DNA from: Synergistaceae bacterium
Lineage (GTDB): Bacteria > Synergistota > Synergistia > Synergistales > Aminobacteriaceae
Direction: 5' to 3'
DNA length: 5,191 bases
Assembly (NCBI GenBank): GCA_017458545.1
Contig: JAFTBA010000118.1
Span: 1-5,191 of the forward strand
The notes beneath the pieces were generated by a model that worked only from the letters and a program-made list of their open reading frames with translations, searched no databases and was not told the origin of the DNA. A program made the position numbers and the translations under genes. Positions 1-5,191 of this stretch are shown here, piece after piece (position 1 is the first letter of the stretch; the number at the start of each line of letters is the position of its first letter).

Positions 1-92
1 GCAGCTTCACGGTAAACCCTCCAAGTTTCAACACCGCCAAGCTCATCAGTCCCTGTTTCTTCGTGACGCTCATCGTCAACCGAACCGCTCAC
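1..92 (-). CDS. Unrecognised protein, N-terminal fragment (30 codons, runs off the left edge)
   Basis: I do not recognise this protein. The reading frame starts at GTG (92-90), eight bases after a perfect TAAGGAGG (108-101) that lies inside the last codons of the upstream channel gene. The gap to that gene's stop codon is 3 nt, so it is probably the next gene of the same operon and translationally coupled. The visible 30 residues are acidic at first (DDERHEETGTDE) and then read LGGVETWRVYREA. Eighteen of 30 codons begin with G, which is typical of real coding frames. A competing frame from ATG 73-71 (MSVTKKQGLMSLAVLKLGG) is also open to the edge, but it has no well-placed ribosome binding site. 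The GTG frame is favoured, and the product is unknown. Confidence 0.6.
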   Translation of the reverse strand, partial: MSGSVDDERHEETGTDELGGVETWRVYREA

Positions 93-95
93 CTC

Positions 96-1181
96 TTATT
101 CCTCCTTACCGGCAACAAAACTGTCCTTCACTATGCACACAACCTTCATGGGCAAAGTTATCGTCATGCTTTCCGGGGGATTGACCTGTGAGACCCATTC
201 GGACGCAGGGATATGGCCATCCATTTTCGGCGGTGTCAAAACTCCTACTGGCAGACCACCCTCGCCTTTAAGGTACGCGAACATCTCCCTTATAGTCCGT
301 CCTCTGTACTCTTCGGGAACATCGAACGCTGCAAAACTGTGACCGTCATCAGCTGCCGACAAAATATCCCTTATGAACGCTGATATACCTTCGTTCTGAG
401 TACACATTGCCGTTATGTTGGCGATTAAACTGTCCGAATAAAGTATGTCATCAACATGAGCGTATTTAGCGTAGCGTTCATTGTCAGGGTTACGCAGTTC
501 CATAACGGTGTACACATCAGGCGCAGTGTCTTCAACAGCCAGTGCCGTTAATATAGAATGCGAGTCATCTTCACCGAAATTAGGGTCGCCTAATATAACT
601 GCGCTGTGTGCTTTCTGTATTCCTCCGCGCAAAAGCGTCTCCCTTTCGGAAGGATTACCCTGTACGAAAAATACATCGCTGCTTAAACCTTCGGGACGTT
701 CCTTCGCTATTAATGCAGCCTGTGTACCTGTTGCAGTAAACTCACTGATTATGTGATGGCCTCTTACGTTCCAGCCGCATATCACTACATGCCCCTCAAA
801 TTTACACGTATTTATCCCCATCATCTCCCCTAATATCTGTCGTATCTTGCTGTTAATTATCCTCTGTAATACTTCGGCAAATACTACTCCGAGTATAGCT
901 ACTCCGAATATAGAAATCAGGAAAACTATTATCTTTCCGCTGAACGTGTGCGGATATGATGCAAATTCCCCCTGACCTATAAGCGTAAACATTATTGTCC
1001 ATAACGAGTCAAAATATGACCCATTGAAACCCTTTTCCTGCCACCACACAAGAAACGCACTGAAAAACAACAAGCCCGCAAGGAGCATTAATACTCCTGC
1101 GAGCCTGTAATGCAGTGTCTTCGCTAATGACACTCCGCGTCTTGCGTTCTTTACGGTTTTAACGAAACTTTTTGCCGACAT
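96..1181 (-). CDS. MthK-like 2TM ion channel with cytoplasmic RCK (TrkA-N) domain and atypical selectivity filter
   Basis: This is a 361-residue membrane channel, probably conducting K+ or another monovalent cation under control of its cytoplasmic ligand-binding domain. TM1 is about residues 26-47. The pore helix and filter are at 57-73, TM2 at 83-108, and the RCK Rossmann domain begins at 131 with HVVICGWNVRG (G136, W137, N138, G141), closely like the MthK start. The last about 80 residues resemble a TrkA-C/RCK-C regulatory lobe. The filter reads T66-L-I-G-Q-G-E72: Gln70 stands where K+ channels have Tyr or Phe, so ion selectivity is uncertain. From memory of MthK, E228 matches one Ca2+-site glutamate (E210), but R230 replaces the other (E212). 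The ATG lies 4 nt after the rpoD stop, with only a weak GGA 8 nt upstream, which suggests coupling to rpoD translation. The family call is firm; the ion is not. Confidence 0.88.
   Translation of the reverse strand: MSAKSFVKTVKNARRGVSLAKTLHYRLAGVLMLLAGLLFFSAFLVWWQEKGFNGSYFDSLWTIMFTLIGQGEFASYPHTFSGKIIVFLISIFGVAILGVVFAEVLQRIINSKIRQILGEMMGINTCKFEGHVVICGWNVRGHHIISEFTATGTQAALIAKERPEGLSSDVFFVQGNPSERETLLRGGIQKAHSAVILGDPNFGEDDSHSILTALAVEDTAPDVYTVMELRNPDNERYAKYAHVDDILYSDSLIANITAMCTQNEGISAFIRDILSAADDGHSFAAFDVPEEYRGRTIREMFAYLKGEGGLPVGVLTPPKMDGHIPASEWVSQVNPPESMTITLPMKVVCIVKDSFVAGKEE
101..108 (-). promoter_or_regulatory. Ribosome binding site TAAGGAGG for the left-edge gene
   Basis: This full-length Shine-Dalgarno sequence is embedded in the final codons (Lys-Glu-Glu region) of the channel gene. 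It sits 8 nt before the GTG at 92-90. Its position decides the start and the frame of the partial gene at the left edge. Confidence 0.7.
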
Positions 1182-1185
1182 TGTT

Positions 1186-2355
1186 CTAGTCCAAAAAGTC
1201 TTTAAGTTTTTTACTGGGCTGTCTGAGTTTCCGCAGTGCTTTAGCCTCTATCTGTCTTATACGTTCGCGTGTAACGTTAAATTTTTTGCCTACCTCTTCA
1301 AGTGTGTATGAATGCCCGTCCTCAAGTCCGAACCTGAAATGCAGTACTTCGCGCTCACGTTCCGAAAGTGTAGCTAGCATTTCCTCAATCTGTTCGTGAA
1401 GCAAATGACCTGCAGCAGCTTCGTCAGGACTCGGCAGTTCATGGTCTTCAATGAAATCGCCGAGCTGTGAATCTTCCTCCTCGCCTATAGGTGTTTCGAG
1501 TGAAACGGGTAACTGTGATATTCTTCTTATCTCCTCGACTCTTGAAGGCTCAATGCCCATTTTAGCGGCAATTTCTTCGTCAGTAGGTTCGCGTCCTAAT
1601 TCCTGAACTAACTGTCTGGACATTCTGACCATTTTGTTGATGGTCTCAACCATGTGAACGGGGACTCGGATAGTTCTTGCCTGGTCAGCTATAGCACGGG
1701 TTATAGCCTGACGTATCCACCATGTTGCGTAAGTGCTGAACTTGAAACCCCTTCGGTAATCGAATTTCTCAACTGCTCTGATTAACCCTAAGTTGCCCTC
1801 CTGAATAAGGTCAAGGAATAACATTCCGCGTCCTATATATTTCTTTGCTATGCTTACTACGAGTCTCAAATTAGCGTCAATGAGTCTCTTTTTTGCATCG
1901 ACATCGCCGTTCTCCATTCTTTTTGCGAGTTCAACTTCTTCAGCGGCTGTTAAGAGTGAGACTTTGCCGATTTCACGCAAATACATTCTGACGGGATCTG
2001 TTAAGGGAATGTCATCGAGCTTTCCTATTTCGCTGTCAACTGTAGGTATAAACTCCTCGCGTGATTCCGTAGCAACAGGAACTTTACCGATACTGGCTTT
2101 GTCGACAACATCAATACCCATCTCCTGAAGGTTCGTGAATATCCTGTCGAGAGTATCAGCGTCCCACGTTTCAACAGGTACATGACGCTCTATATCATCA
2201 TGTGTTACATATCCTCTTCCTGTTCCCTCGTCAATAAGTGTTGATACTCCGCTGTTCTTGGAAGATGGAGCTGCGCTTTTTGATTTTGTTTTTGATGCTG
2301 TTAATGCTGATGTTGATATTGATACTGACTCTGTTGTATCTTTTTTCTTAGCCAA
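1186..2355 (-). CDS. rpoD: RNA polymerase primary sigma factor (sigma-70, RpoD/SigA)
   Basis: This is the housekeeping sigma factor, 389 residues. It directs core RNA polymerase to -10/-35 promoters. Residues 1-40 are a Lys/Ser/Thr-rich low-complexity leader. Region 1.1 is at about 46-95 (GYVTHDDIERHVP, LQEMGIDVV), and region 1.2 begins near 118 (LTDPVRMYLREIG). Regions 2.1-2.4 span about 155-230, including LDLIQEGNLGLIRAVEKFDY and the -10-recognition stretch STYATWWIRQAITRAIADQ. Region 3 is about 231-310. Region 4 is about 320-389, with the -35-binding helix-turn-helix (LEEVGKKFNVTRERIRQIE). Region 1.1 and the length mark a primary sigma, not an alternative one. The start is TTG at 2355-2353. 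The frame upstream closes at a TAA seven codons earlier with no ATG or GTG, and an AGGATGGTG ribosome site ends 8 nt before TTG. Its neighbours are an unknown gene 23 nt upstream and the channel 4 nt downstream. Confidence 0.97.
   Translation of the reverse strand: MAKKKDTTESVSISTSALTASKTKSKSAAPSSKNSGVSTLIDEGTGRGYVTHDDIERHVPVETWDADTLDRIFTNLQEMGIDVVDKASIGKVPVATESREEFIPTVDSEIGKLDDIPLTDPVRMYLREIGKVSLLTAAEEVELAKRMENGDVDAKKRLIDANLRLVVSIAKKYIGRGMLFLDLIQEGNLGLIRAVEKFDYRRGFKFSTYATWWIRQAITRAIADQARTIRVPVHMVETINKMVRMSRQLVQELGREPTDEEIAAKMGIEPSRVEEIRRISQLPVSLETPIGEEEDSQLGDFIEDHELPSPDEAAAGHLLHEQIEEMLATLSEREREVLHFRFGLEDGHSYTLEEVGKKFNVTRERIRQIEAKALRKLRQPSKKLKDFLD
2275..2328 (-). repeat. Degenerate TCANNA hexamer tract in the rpoD 5' coding region
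   Basis: Read on the minus strand, codons 10-27 of rpoD form an imperfect hexamer series (TCAGTA TCAATA TCAACA TCAGCA, then looser units). They encode alternating serine (SVSISTSA) followed by an Lys/Ser/Thr mix. The unit stays in frame, so slippage of whole hexamers would change only the length of the leader before region 1.1. Confidence 0.5.
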
Positions 2356-2363
2356 GTTATATG

Positions 2364-2372
2364 CACCATCCT
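2364..2372 (-). promoter_or_regulatory. Ribosome binding site AGGATGGTG for rpoD (TTG start)
   Basis: On the minus strand, AGGATGGTG resembles AGGAGGTG with one substitution or insertion and ends 8 nt before the TTG start. It contains an ATG and a GTG, but both are out of frame with rpoD. TTG is therefore the only conventional initiator available in the rpoD frame before the TAA. Confidence 0.6.
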
Positions 2373-2378
2373 TTTAAT

Positions 2379-3071
2379 CTAATCTCTGACCGTTATGCTT
2401 AATGCCGTTCCCATAAACGGCGGAAATTCCTCATGCGATGCTCCTCCGACAATTTCCTTAGTACCGTCAAGTTCAAATTCGGAAATTATACCGCTTGCCG
2501 CAATATCATAAGGGTTATCGTTCTCCCAGACCATAAAGAAACGGTCATACCCGAATTTTTCAGCGAAATATGACTGACCTTGTGTGCCCGTGAATTTGTT
2601 GACATCTTCGAGCACGCGAGACAACAAACGCAGATAATCCGCACAATCATAAAACGGATCATCTCCTGCAACGGCTATAACTTTCGCTGTTCCCTCGAAA
2701 ATTCCGTGATTCCAGATTGAACACGCTGTTATTCCTGCGCTCAGACCGCTCTTGAAACCGCCCAGACCCATAGATAATATAACAGCTTTTTCGACTTTTT
2801 CGGAGTAACCCAGAATCATCAGGAAGCCCAGATTAAGAAAATTATCGGGCTGATACCTGAAGAAATTTTCGCGGGGAAGATTTCCCACACACCCTGTCAA
2901 CGGCGAGGCCATGAAGAAAAATTCGCTGTCCAGATCCATACATGAGCCTGCGATGCTGCGAAGGGTTGAGCTGTAAAACCTGTTGACCGATACAGGCTGA
3001 TAATCTTTCCCGAAAGGAAACCACGAAGATATTTCTACCTGCAGCTCACTGTTCCAGAAAGGTAATATCAG
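2379..3071 (-). CDS. Unrecognised protein of about 230 residues, probable CTG start
   Basis: I do not recognise this family. From CTG 3071-3069 the product is 230 residues. The start lies 7 nt after a perfect GGAGG (3083-3079) and overlaps the cheV stop as CTGA. The first ATG is at codon 45 (2939-2937) and has no good ribosome site, while the 44 upstream codons are open and rich in W, F and Y (PFWNSELQVEISSWFPFGKDY). ATA 3068-3066 is the alternative start. The middle is Gly-rich and mildly hydrophobic (residues 80-120, with MGLGGFKSGLSAGITACSIW). The C-terminal half is acidic and aromatic (AGDDPFYDCADYLRLL, YDRFFMVWENDNPYDIAASG). There is no clear signal peptide and no convincing transmembrane helix, so it is probably cytoplasmic. 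Its place between cheV and rpoD implies co-expression but does not reveal a function. Confidence 0.8.
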   Translation of the reverse strand: MILPFWNSELQVEISSWFPFGKDYQPVSVNRFYSSTLRSIAGSCMDLDSEFFFMASPLTGCVGNLPRENFFRYQPDNFLNLGFLMILGYSEKVEKAVILSMGLGGFKSGLSAGITACSIWNHGIFEGTAKVIAVAGDDPFYDCADYLRLLSRVLEDVNKFTGTQGQSYFAEKFGYDRFFMVWENDNPYDIAASGIISEFELDGTKEIVGGASHEEFPPFMGTALSITVRD

Positions 3072-4003
3072 CTTGCTGCCTCCGATGTTTCGCGCTCCTG
3101 TTTCTCGCGGATTACTTTAACGACGCATTCAACGAGCTGTGTAATTTCGGGTTTGGTTACCTGATAATTAGCACCTACGCTTGCGGCCTTGTTCTTTATG
3201 TCGTTGGCCATGATTGATGAGAATACTATTATCGGTATGCTCTTAGTATCAGGGTTTTCCTTTATGCGTCTGGTCAGAGTAAGTCCGTCAAGTCTGGGCA
3301 TTTCAACGTCAGTAATAAGAAGATCGCAGTGTTCTCCTGCACCGACAATGGCATCGTAAGCGACTTTGCCGTCAGGACAGATATGCAGGTCAGTGAAACC
3401 GCTGGCCATTAAAGCGTCCTCGACCTGTTTGCGTATTAACGGCGAGTCTTCTGCAACGATGATGTGATAATCGCCGGGGTGTCCTACGCCTTCCATCATG
3501 GCAACGGCTTTGCCCGGGTCTCCCGAATGCTGAATGACTAACTGAGGGCTTATTGTCTGAACGATTGCTTCATAATCGAGGAGAAGAACGTTGCGCGAAT
3601 CTCTTTTGATGACGTAGAGAATCCAATCACCTAAATATTTTCCCGTCATGCTTGCGTCAAGGTCTTCGGATTTGATTCTGTAAATACGTTCGACGGCATC
3701 AACTACGAAGCCTAATTTGACCTCGTTAAATTCTGCTATGATAACTTTGCTCTGTTCCATCGGCGTAACAGGAGGTATACCTAAGAAGATTCTCAGATCA
3801 ACCATCGGTAAGACTTCTCCGCGTACTGATGTAATACCGATTAAAGCGACGGGAGCATCAGGTATTGAACGAACGCCGGGCCAGCGTAATATCTCTCGTG
3901 TTTTATCAACGTTAATTGCAAAAGACTGATCGCCGAGAACGAATACGACTAATTGCCATTCATTAGTTCCGGCTTCAGTGGTAACTTTTTTTACTTCCTG
4001 CAT
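3068..4003 (-). CDS. cheV: Chemotaxis coupling protein CheV (CheW domain plus response-regulator receiver)
   Basis: This 311-residue cytoplasmic protein has the CheV architecture. The CheW domain spans about residues 14-160 (WQLVVFVLGDQSFAINVDKTREILR, then VALIGITSVRGEVLPMVDLRIFLG). It is joined to a CheY-like receiver at about 180-300. The receiver has all the expected residues: acidic pair E185-D186 (VAEDS), phosphoacceptor D232 (LLITDVEMPRLDG), hydroxyl S262 (VFSS) and K284 (VTKPE). It should therefore be phosphorylatable by CheA. Family role: CheV links chemoreceptors to CheA and helps adaptation. ATG 4003 is the first start of the frame. The nearest GGAGG (4021-4017) is 13 nt upstream, which is longer than usual. 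It appears to be the first gene of the operon, and no cheA, cheW or receptor gene is in view. Confidence 0.94.
   Translation of the reverse strand: MQEVKKVTTEAGTNEWQLVVFVLGDQSFAINVDKTREILRWPGVRSIPDAPVALIGITSVRGEVLPMVDLRIFLGIPPVTPMEQSKVIIAEFNEVKLGFVVDAVERIYRIKSEDLDASMTGKYLGDWILYVIKRDSRNVLLLDYEAIVQTISPQLVIQHSGDPGKAVAMMEGVGHPGDYHIIVAEDSPLIRKQVEDALMASGFTDLHICPDGKVAYDAIVGAGEHCDLLITDVEMPRLDGLTLTRRIKENPDTKSIPIIVFSSIMANDIKNKAASVGANYQVTKPEITQLVECVVKVIREKQERETSEAAS
3079..3083 (-). promoter_or_regulatory. Ribosome binding site GGAGG that places the start of the unknown gene
   Basis: GGAGG lies within the last codons of cheV. It is 7 nt before CTG 3071 and 10 nt before ATA 3068. No ATG, GTG or TTG lies in frame until 2939, more than 130 nt away. 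The site therefore argues for a non-ATG initiator and translational coupling to cheV. Confidence 0.65.
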
Positions 4004-4016
4004 TTTCTGATTAAGG

Positions 4017-4021
4017 CCTCC
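4017..4021 (-). promoter_or_regulatory. Ribosome binding site GGAGG for cheV, widely spaced
   Basis: GGAGG on the minus strand stands 13 nt before the cheV ATG. No closer purine-rich site and no in-frame alternative start are visible, so this is the probable site despite the wide spacing. Confidence 0.5.
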
Positions 4022-4062
4022 GCTCCGGATAATAAAAACAAAGCTGACATATTATTGTATAT

Positions 4063-4071
4063 ATTATCACA
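4063..4071 (-). promoter_or_regulatory. Candidate extended -10 promoter for the cheV operon
   Basis: The minus strand reads TGTGATAAT: a TG one base upstream of GATAAT, which is 5/6 to TATAAT. The -35 is poor (TTGGTC at 16 nt spacing), and the spacer contains a run of six G. Transcription would begin near 4056, giving a leader of about 50 nt. An AT-rich stretch with TACAAT just downstream is a weaker alternative. The assignment is by eye only. Confidence 0.4.
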
Positions 4072-4151
4072 CTGAACCCCCCGCGACCAAAGTTGTTGGA
4101 ATTGAAATGCTAAAGAGCATCATTCGAGAAGTTTGTTATTAAAGTTTCCGC

Positions 4152-4168
4152 CTATTGCAGGGCAATAG
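4152..4168. repeat. Perfect inverted repeat CTATTGC-agg-GCAATAG upstream of hisS
   Basis: A 7-bp perfect palindrome with a 3-nt centre lies about 45 nt upstream of the candidate hisS -10 and about 80 nt upstream of the cheV -10. No T-run follows, so it is unlikely to be an intrinsic terminator. It could be a binding site for a dimeric regulator acting on hisS, on cheV or on both. It could also be chance. Confidence 0.45.
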
Positions 4169-4211
4169 TTCTGTTAATCTTCCTTCGATAACTGCTTTAT
4201 ATGCTTTCTTT

Positions 4212-4220
4212 TGGTAAAAT
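4212..4220 (+). promoter_or_regulatory. Candidate extended -10 promoter for hisS
   Basis: TGGTAAAAT combines the TGn extension with TAAAAT (5/6 to TATAAT). No good -35 lies 16-18 nt upstream, which is common for extended -10 promoters. Transcription would begin near 4227, leaving about 30 nt of leader. That is too short for a T-box riboswitch of the kind that controls hisS in many Firmicutes. Confidence 0.5.
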
Positions 4221-4237
4221 AGAGTTAAATTTTTCAC

Positions 4238-4247
4238 GGAGAGTGAT
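4238..4247 (+). promoter_or_regulatory. Ribosome binding site GGAGAGTGAT for hisS
   Basis: GGAGAGTGAT resembles the extended site GGAGGTGAT with one inserted base. The GGAG is 15 nt and the GTGAT 9 nt before the ATG at 4257. No ATG or GTG in frame lies closer; an ATT directly before the ATG is the only near alternative. Confidence 0.55.
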
Positions 4248-4256
4248 AAACGAATT

Positions 4257-5191
4257 ATGGCGGCGATAATCGCACCCAGAGGCACAAGGGATATATTACC
4301 TTCCGAGTCATGGAAGTGGTCATACATAATCAACACGGCTTCAAAAACAATGAGTGATTTCGGTTTCAGCGAGATACATCTTCCGATATTTGAACACACC
4401 GAATTATTCTCGCGCGGTGTCGGCGAAACAACTGACATTGTTGAAAAAGAAATGTACACGTTCACAGACAGGGGAGGACGCAGCATAACCCTCCGCCCCG
4501 AAGCAACAGCAGGAGTAATGAGGGCAGTAATCGAAAATAACCTCTGCGCTCAAGGCGCAAGTGCAAAGCTCTGGAACTGGGGACCTATGTTCAGACACGA
4601 GAGACCTCAGAAAGGACGTTACCGCCAGTTTTTTCAGATTGATGCCGAATGCTTAGGGATTGCAGGTGCTATGGCTGATGTTGAAGTCATTTCACTGAGC
4701 CTTGAGATCTTCAGGAGACTCGGTCTCAGGAATCTCGAAGCCGTCATTAACTCGGTAGGCTGCGAGAAATGCAGACCCGTTTACCGTCAAAAACTCGTCG
4801 AATACTTCACTTCTCACACCGATGAACTCTGTTCAACATGCAATGACAGACTCAGCCGTAACCCTCTCAGAATACTAGACTGCAAAAATGAATCGTGCGG
4901 TCATGTTGCTGACGGTGCACCCGATATTTTCGACTCACTGTGCGATGAATGCCGTGAACATTTCGCTGAGGTCAGAGCAGGACTCGAACGCTTAGGATTC
5001 ACGTACACTGTCAACAAAAGACTCGTTCGCGGATTGGACTATTACACGAAGACTGCCTACGAAATACTGTCCGGTGATTTGGGAGCGCAGAATGCCGTTG
5101 CAGGAGGAGGACGTTACGACAATCTTTCGTCTGCAATCGGAGGAGGTAAAATCCCTGGCGTAGGTTTCGCGTGCGGACTTGACAGGGTAGC
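4257..5191 (+). CDS. hisS: Histidyl-tRNA synthetase, N-terminal 311 residues (runs off the right edge)
   Basis: This is a class II aminoacyl-tRNA synthetase that charges tRNA-His with histidine. From ATG 4257 the frame is open to the window end, 311 of an expected roughly 420 residues. Visible landmarks are the N-terminal APRGTRDILP, motif 1 around 40-67, TLRPEATAG (78-86) and motif 2 (GPMFRHERPQKGRYRQF, 109-125). The histidine-specific loops are RGLDYYTKTAYE (258-269) and AGGGRYD (282-288). An insertion at about 169-232 carries four cysteine pairs (C169/C172, C192/C195, C209/C214, C229/C232), which suggests bound metal, as in a HisRS subgroup of anaerobes. The rest of the catalytic motif 3 region and the anticodon-binding domain lie outside. 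It diverges from the cheV-rpoD cluster under its own probable promoter. Confidence 0.97.
   Translation, partial: MAAIIAPRGTRDILPSESWKWSYIINTASKTMSDFGFSEIHLPIFEHTELFSRGVGETTDIVEKEMYTFTDRGGRSITLRPEATAGVMRAVIENNLCAQGASAKLWNWGPMFRHERPQKGRYRQFFQIDAECLGIAGAMADVEVISLSLEIFRRLGLRNLEAVINSVGCEKCRPVYRQKLVEYFTSHTDELCSTCNDRLSRNPLRILDCKNESCGHVADGAPDIFDSLCDECREHFAEVRAGLERLGFTYTVNKRLVRGLDYYTKTAYEILSGDLGAQNAVAGGGRYDNLSSAIGGGKIPGVGFACGLDRV

Larger units (their letters stand above)
4004..4256. other. Divergent intergenic region between cheV and hisS
   Basis: These 253 nt separate the two divergent start codons. The region contains the two candidate promoters, two ribosome sites, a six-C run (4077-4082), a small inverted repeat ATGCT-AAAG-AGCAT (4107-4120) and the stronger inverted repeat at 4152-4168. 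I see no convincing small gene, tRNA or T-box element in it. Confidence 0.7.

Noticed and set aside
133..756. Two plus-strand open frames (133-342 and 481-756) inside the channel gene
   Set aside because: They are antisense shadows of a well-supported channel gene with conserved TM and RCK motifs.
1182..1192. Independent promoter or strong ribosome site for the channel gene
   Set aside because: Only a GGA triplet is visible 8 nt before the ATG within the end of rpoD. Coupled translation after rpoD is the simpler explanation.
1850..2128. Plus-strand open frame opposite rpoD
   Set aside because: It is antisense to sigma regions 1-2, with Ser/Leu-rich composition typical of a shadow frame.
2842..3024. 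Minus-strand open frame of 60 codons overlapping the unknown gene
   Set aside because: It is in another frame from the long open frame that has the GGAGG site and the CTGA junction, and it has no ribosome site of its own that I can see.
4056..4090. Possible sigma-28 (flagellar) promoter before cheV, suggested by TGTGATAA
   Set aside because: Only the GATAA part of the -10 fits. The -35 position 15 nt upstream reads TTGG, not TAAA, so the extended -10 sigma-70 reading is better.
4074..4100. T-box-like GGTCGCGGGG on the minus strand in the intergenic region
   Set aside because: It differs from the conserved T-box core, lacks a specifier stem and terminator, and points toward cheV, not hisS.
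4107..4120. Small inverted repeat ATGCT-AAAG-AGCAT
   Set aside because: A 5-bp stem with a 4-nt loop is expected by chance in a region of this size, and no T-run follows it.
4139..4486. Open frame of 115 codons on the minus strand, overlapping hisS and its upstream region
   Set aside because: It lies antisense to clear HisRS coding sequence, has no recognisable domain and no supported ribosome site, and is a shadow of the real gene.

Overview
The window looks like chromosomal core sequence from an anaerobic, probably motile bacterium. I infer Synergistota first, with clostridial Firmicutes as the alternative. This rests on the style of the HisRS and CheV proteins, the moderate GC content and the GGAGG-type ribosome binding sites. 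It is not proven, because no rRNA or other decisive marker is present.

Layout: five genes run leftwards on the minus strand, and one gene diverges rightwards. From right to left, the minus-strand cluster is: cheV (4003-3068), an unrecognised gene of about 230 residues (3071-2379), rpoD (2355-1186), a two-transmembrane potassium-channel-like gene with an RCK domain (1181-96), and the first 30 codons of an unrecognised gene (92 to the window edge). The junctions are an overlap of 4 nt and then gaps of 23, 4 and 3 nt, so the five genes read as one operon. On the plus strand, hisS (histidyl-tRNA synthetase) starts at 4257 and runs off the right edge. The 253-nt divergent region 4004-4256 holds a plausible extended -10 promoter in each direction and a perfect 7-bp inverted repeat.

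Function: the operon would join a chemotaxis coupling protein (CheV, a CheW domain fused to a receiver), the main vegetative sigma factor and an ion channel. The primase gene dnaG, a common upstream neighbour of rpoD, is absent here. I cannot show a functional link between the members. Co-transcription may only reflect general growth-related expression.

Three points deserve a second look. The channel's selectivity filter reads TLIGQGE where potassium channels have TVGYGD-like sequence. The gene between cheV and rpoD almost certainly starts at a non-ATG codon (CTG, in a CTGA overlap, 7 nt after a perfect GGAGG). rpoD itself starts at TTG. I found no mobile element, CRISPR array, tRNA or rRNA.
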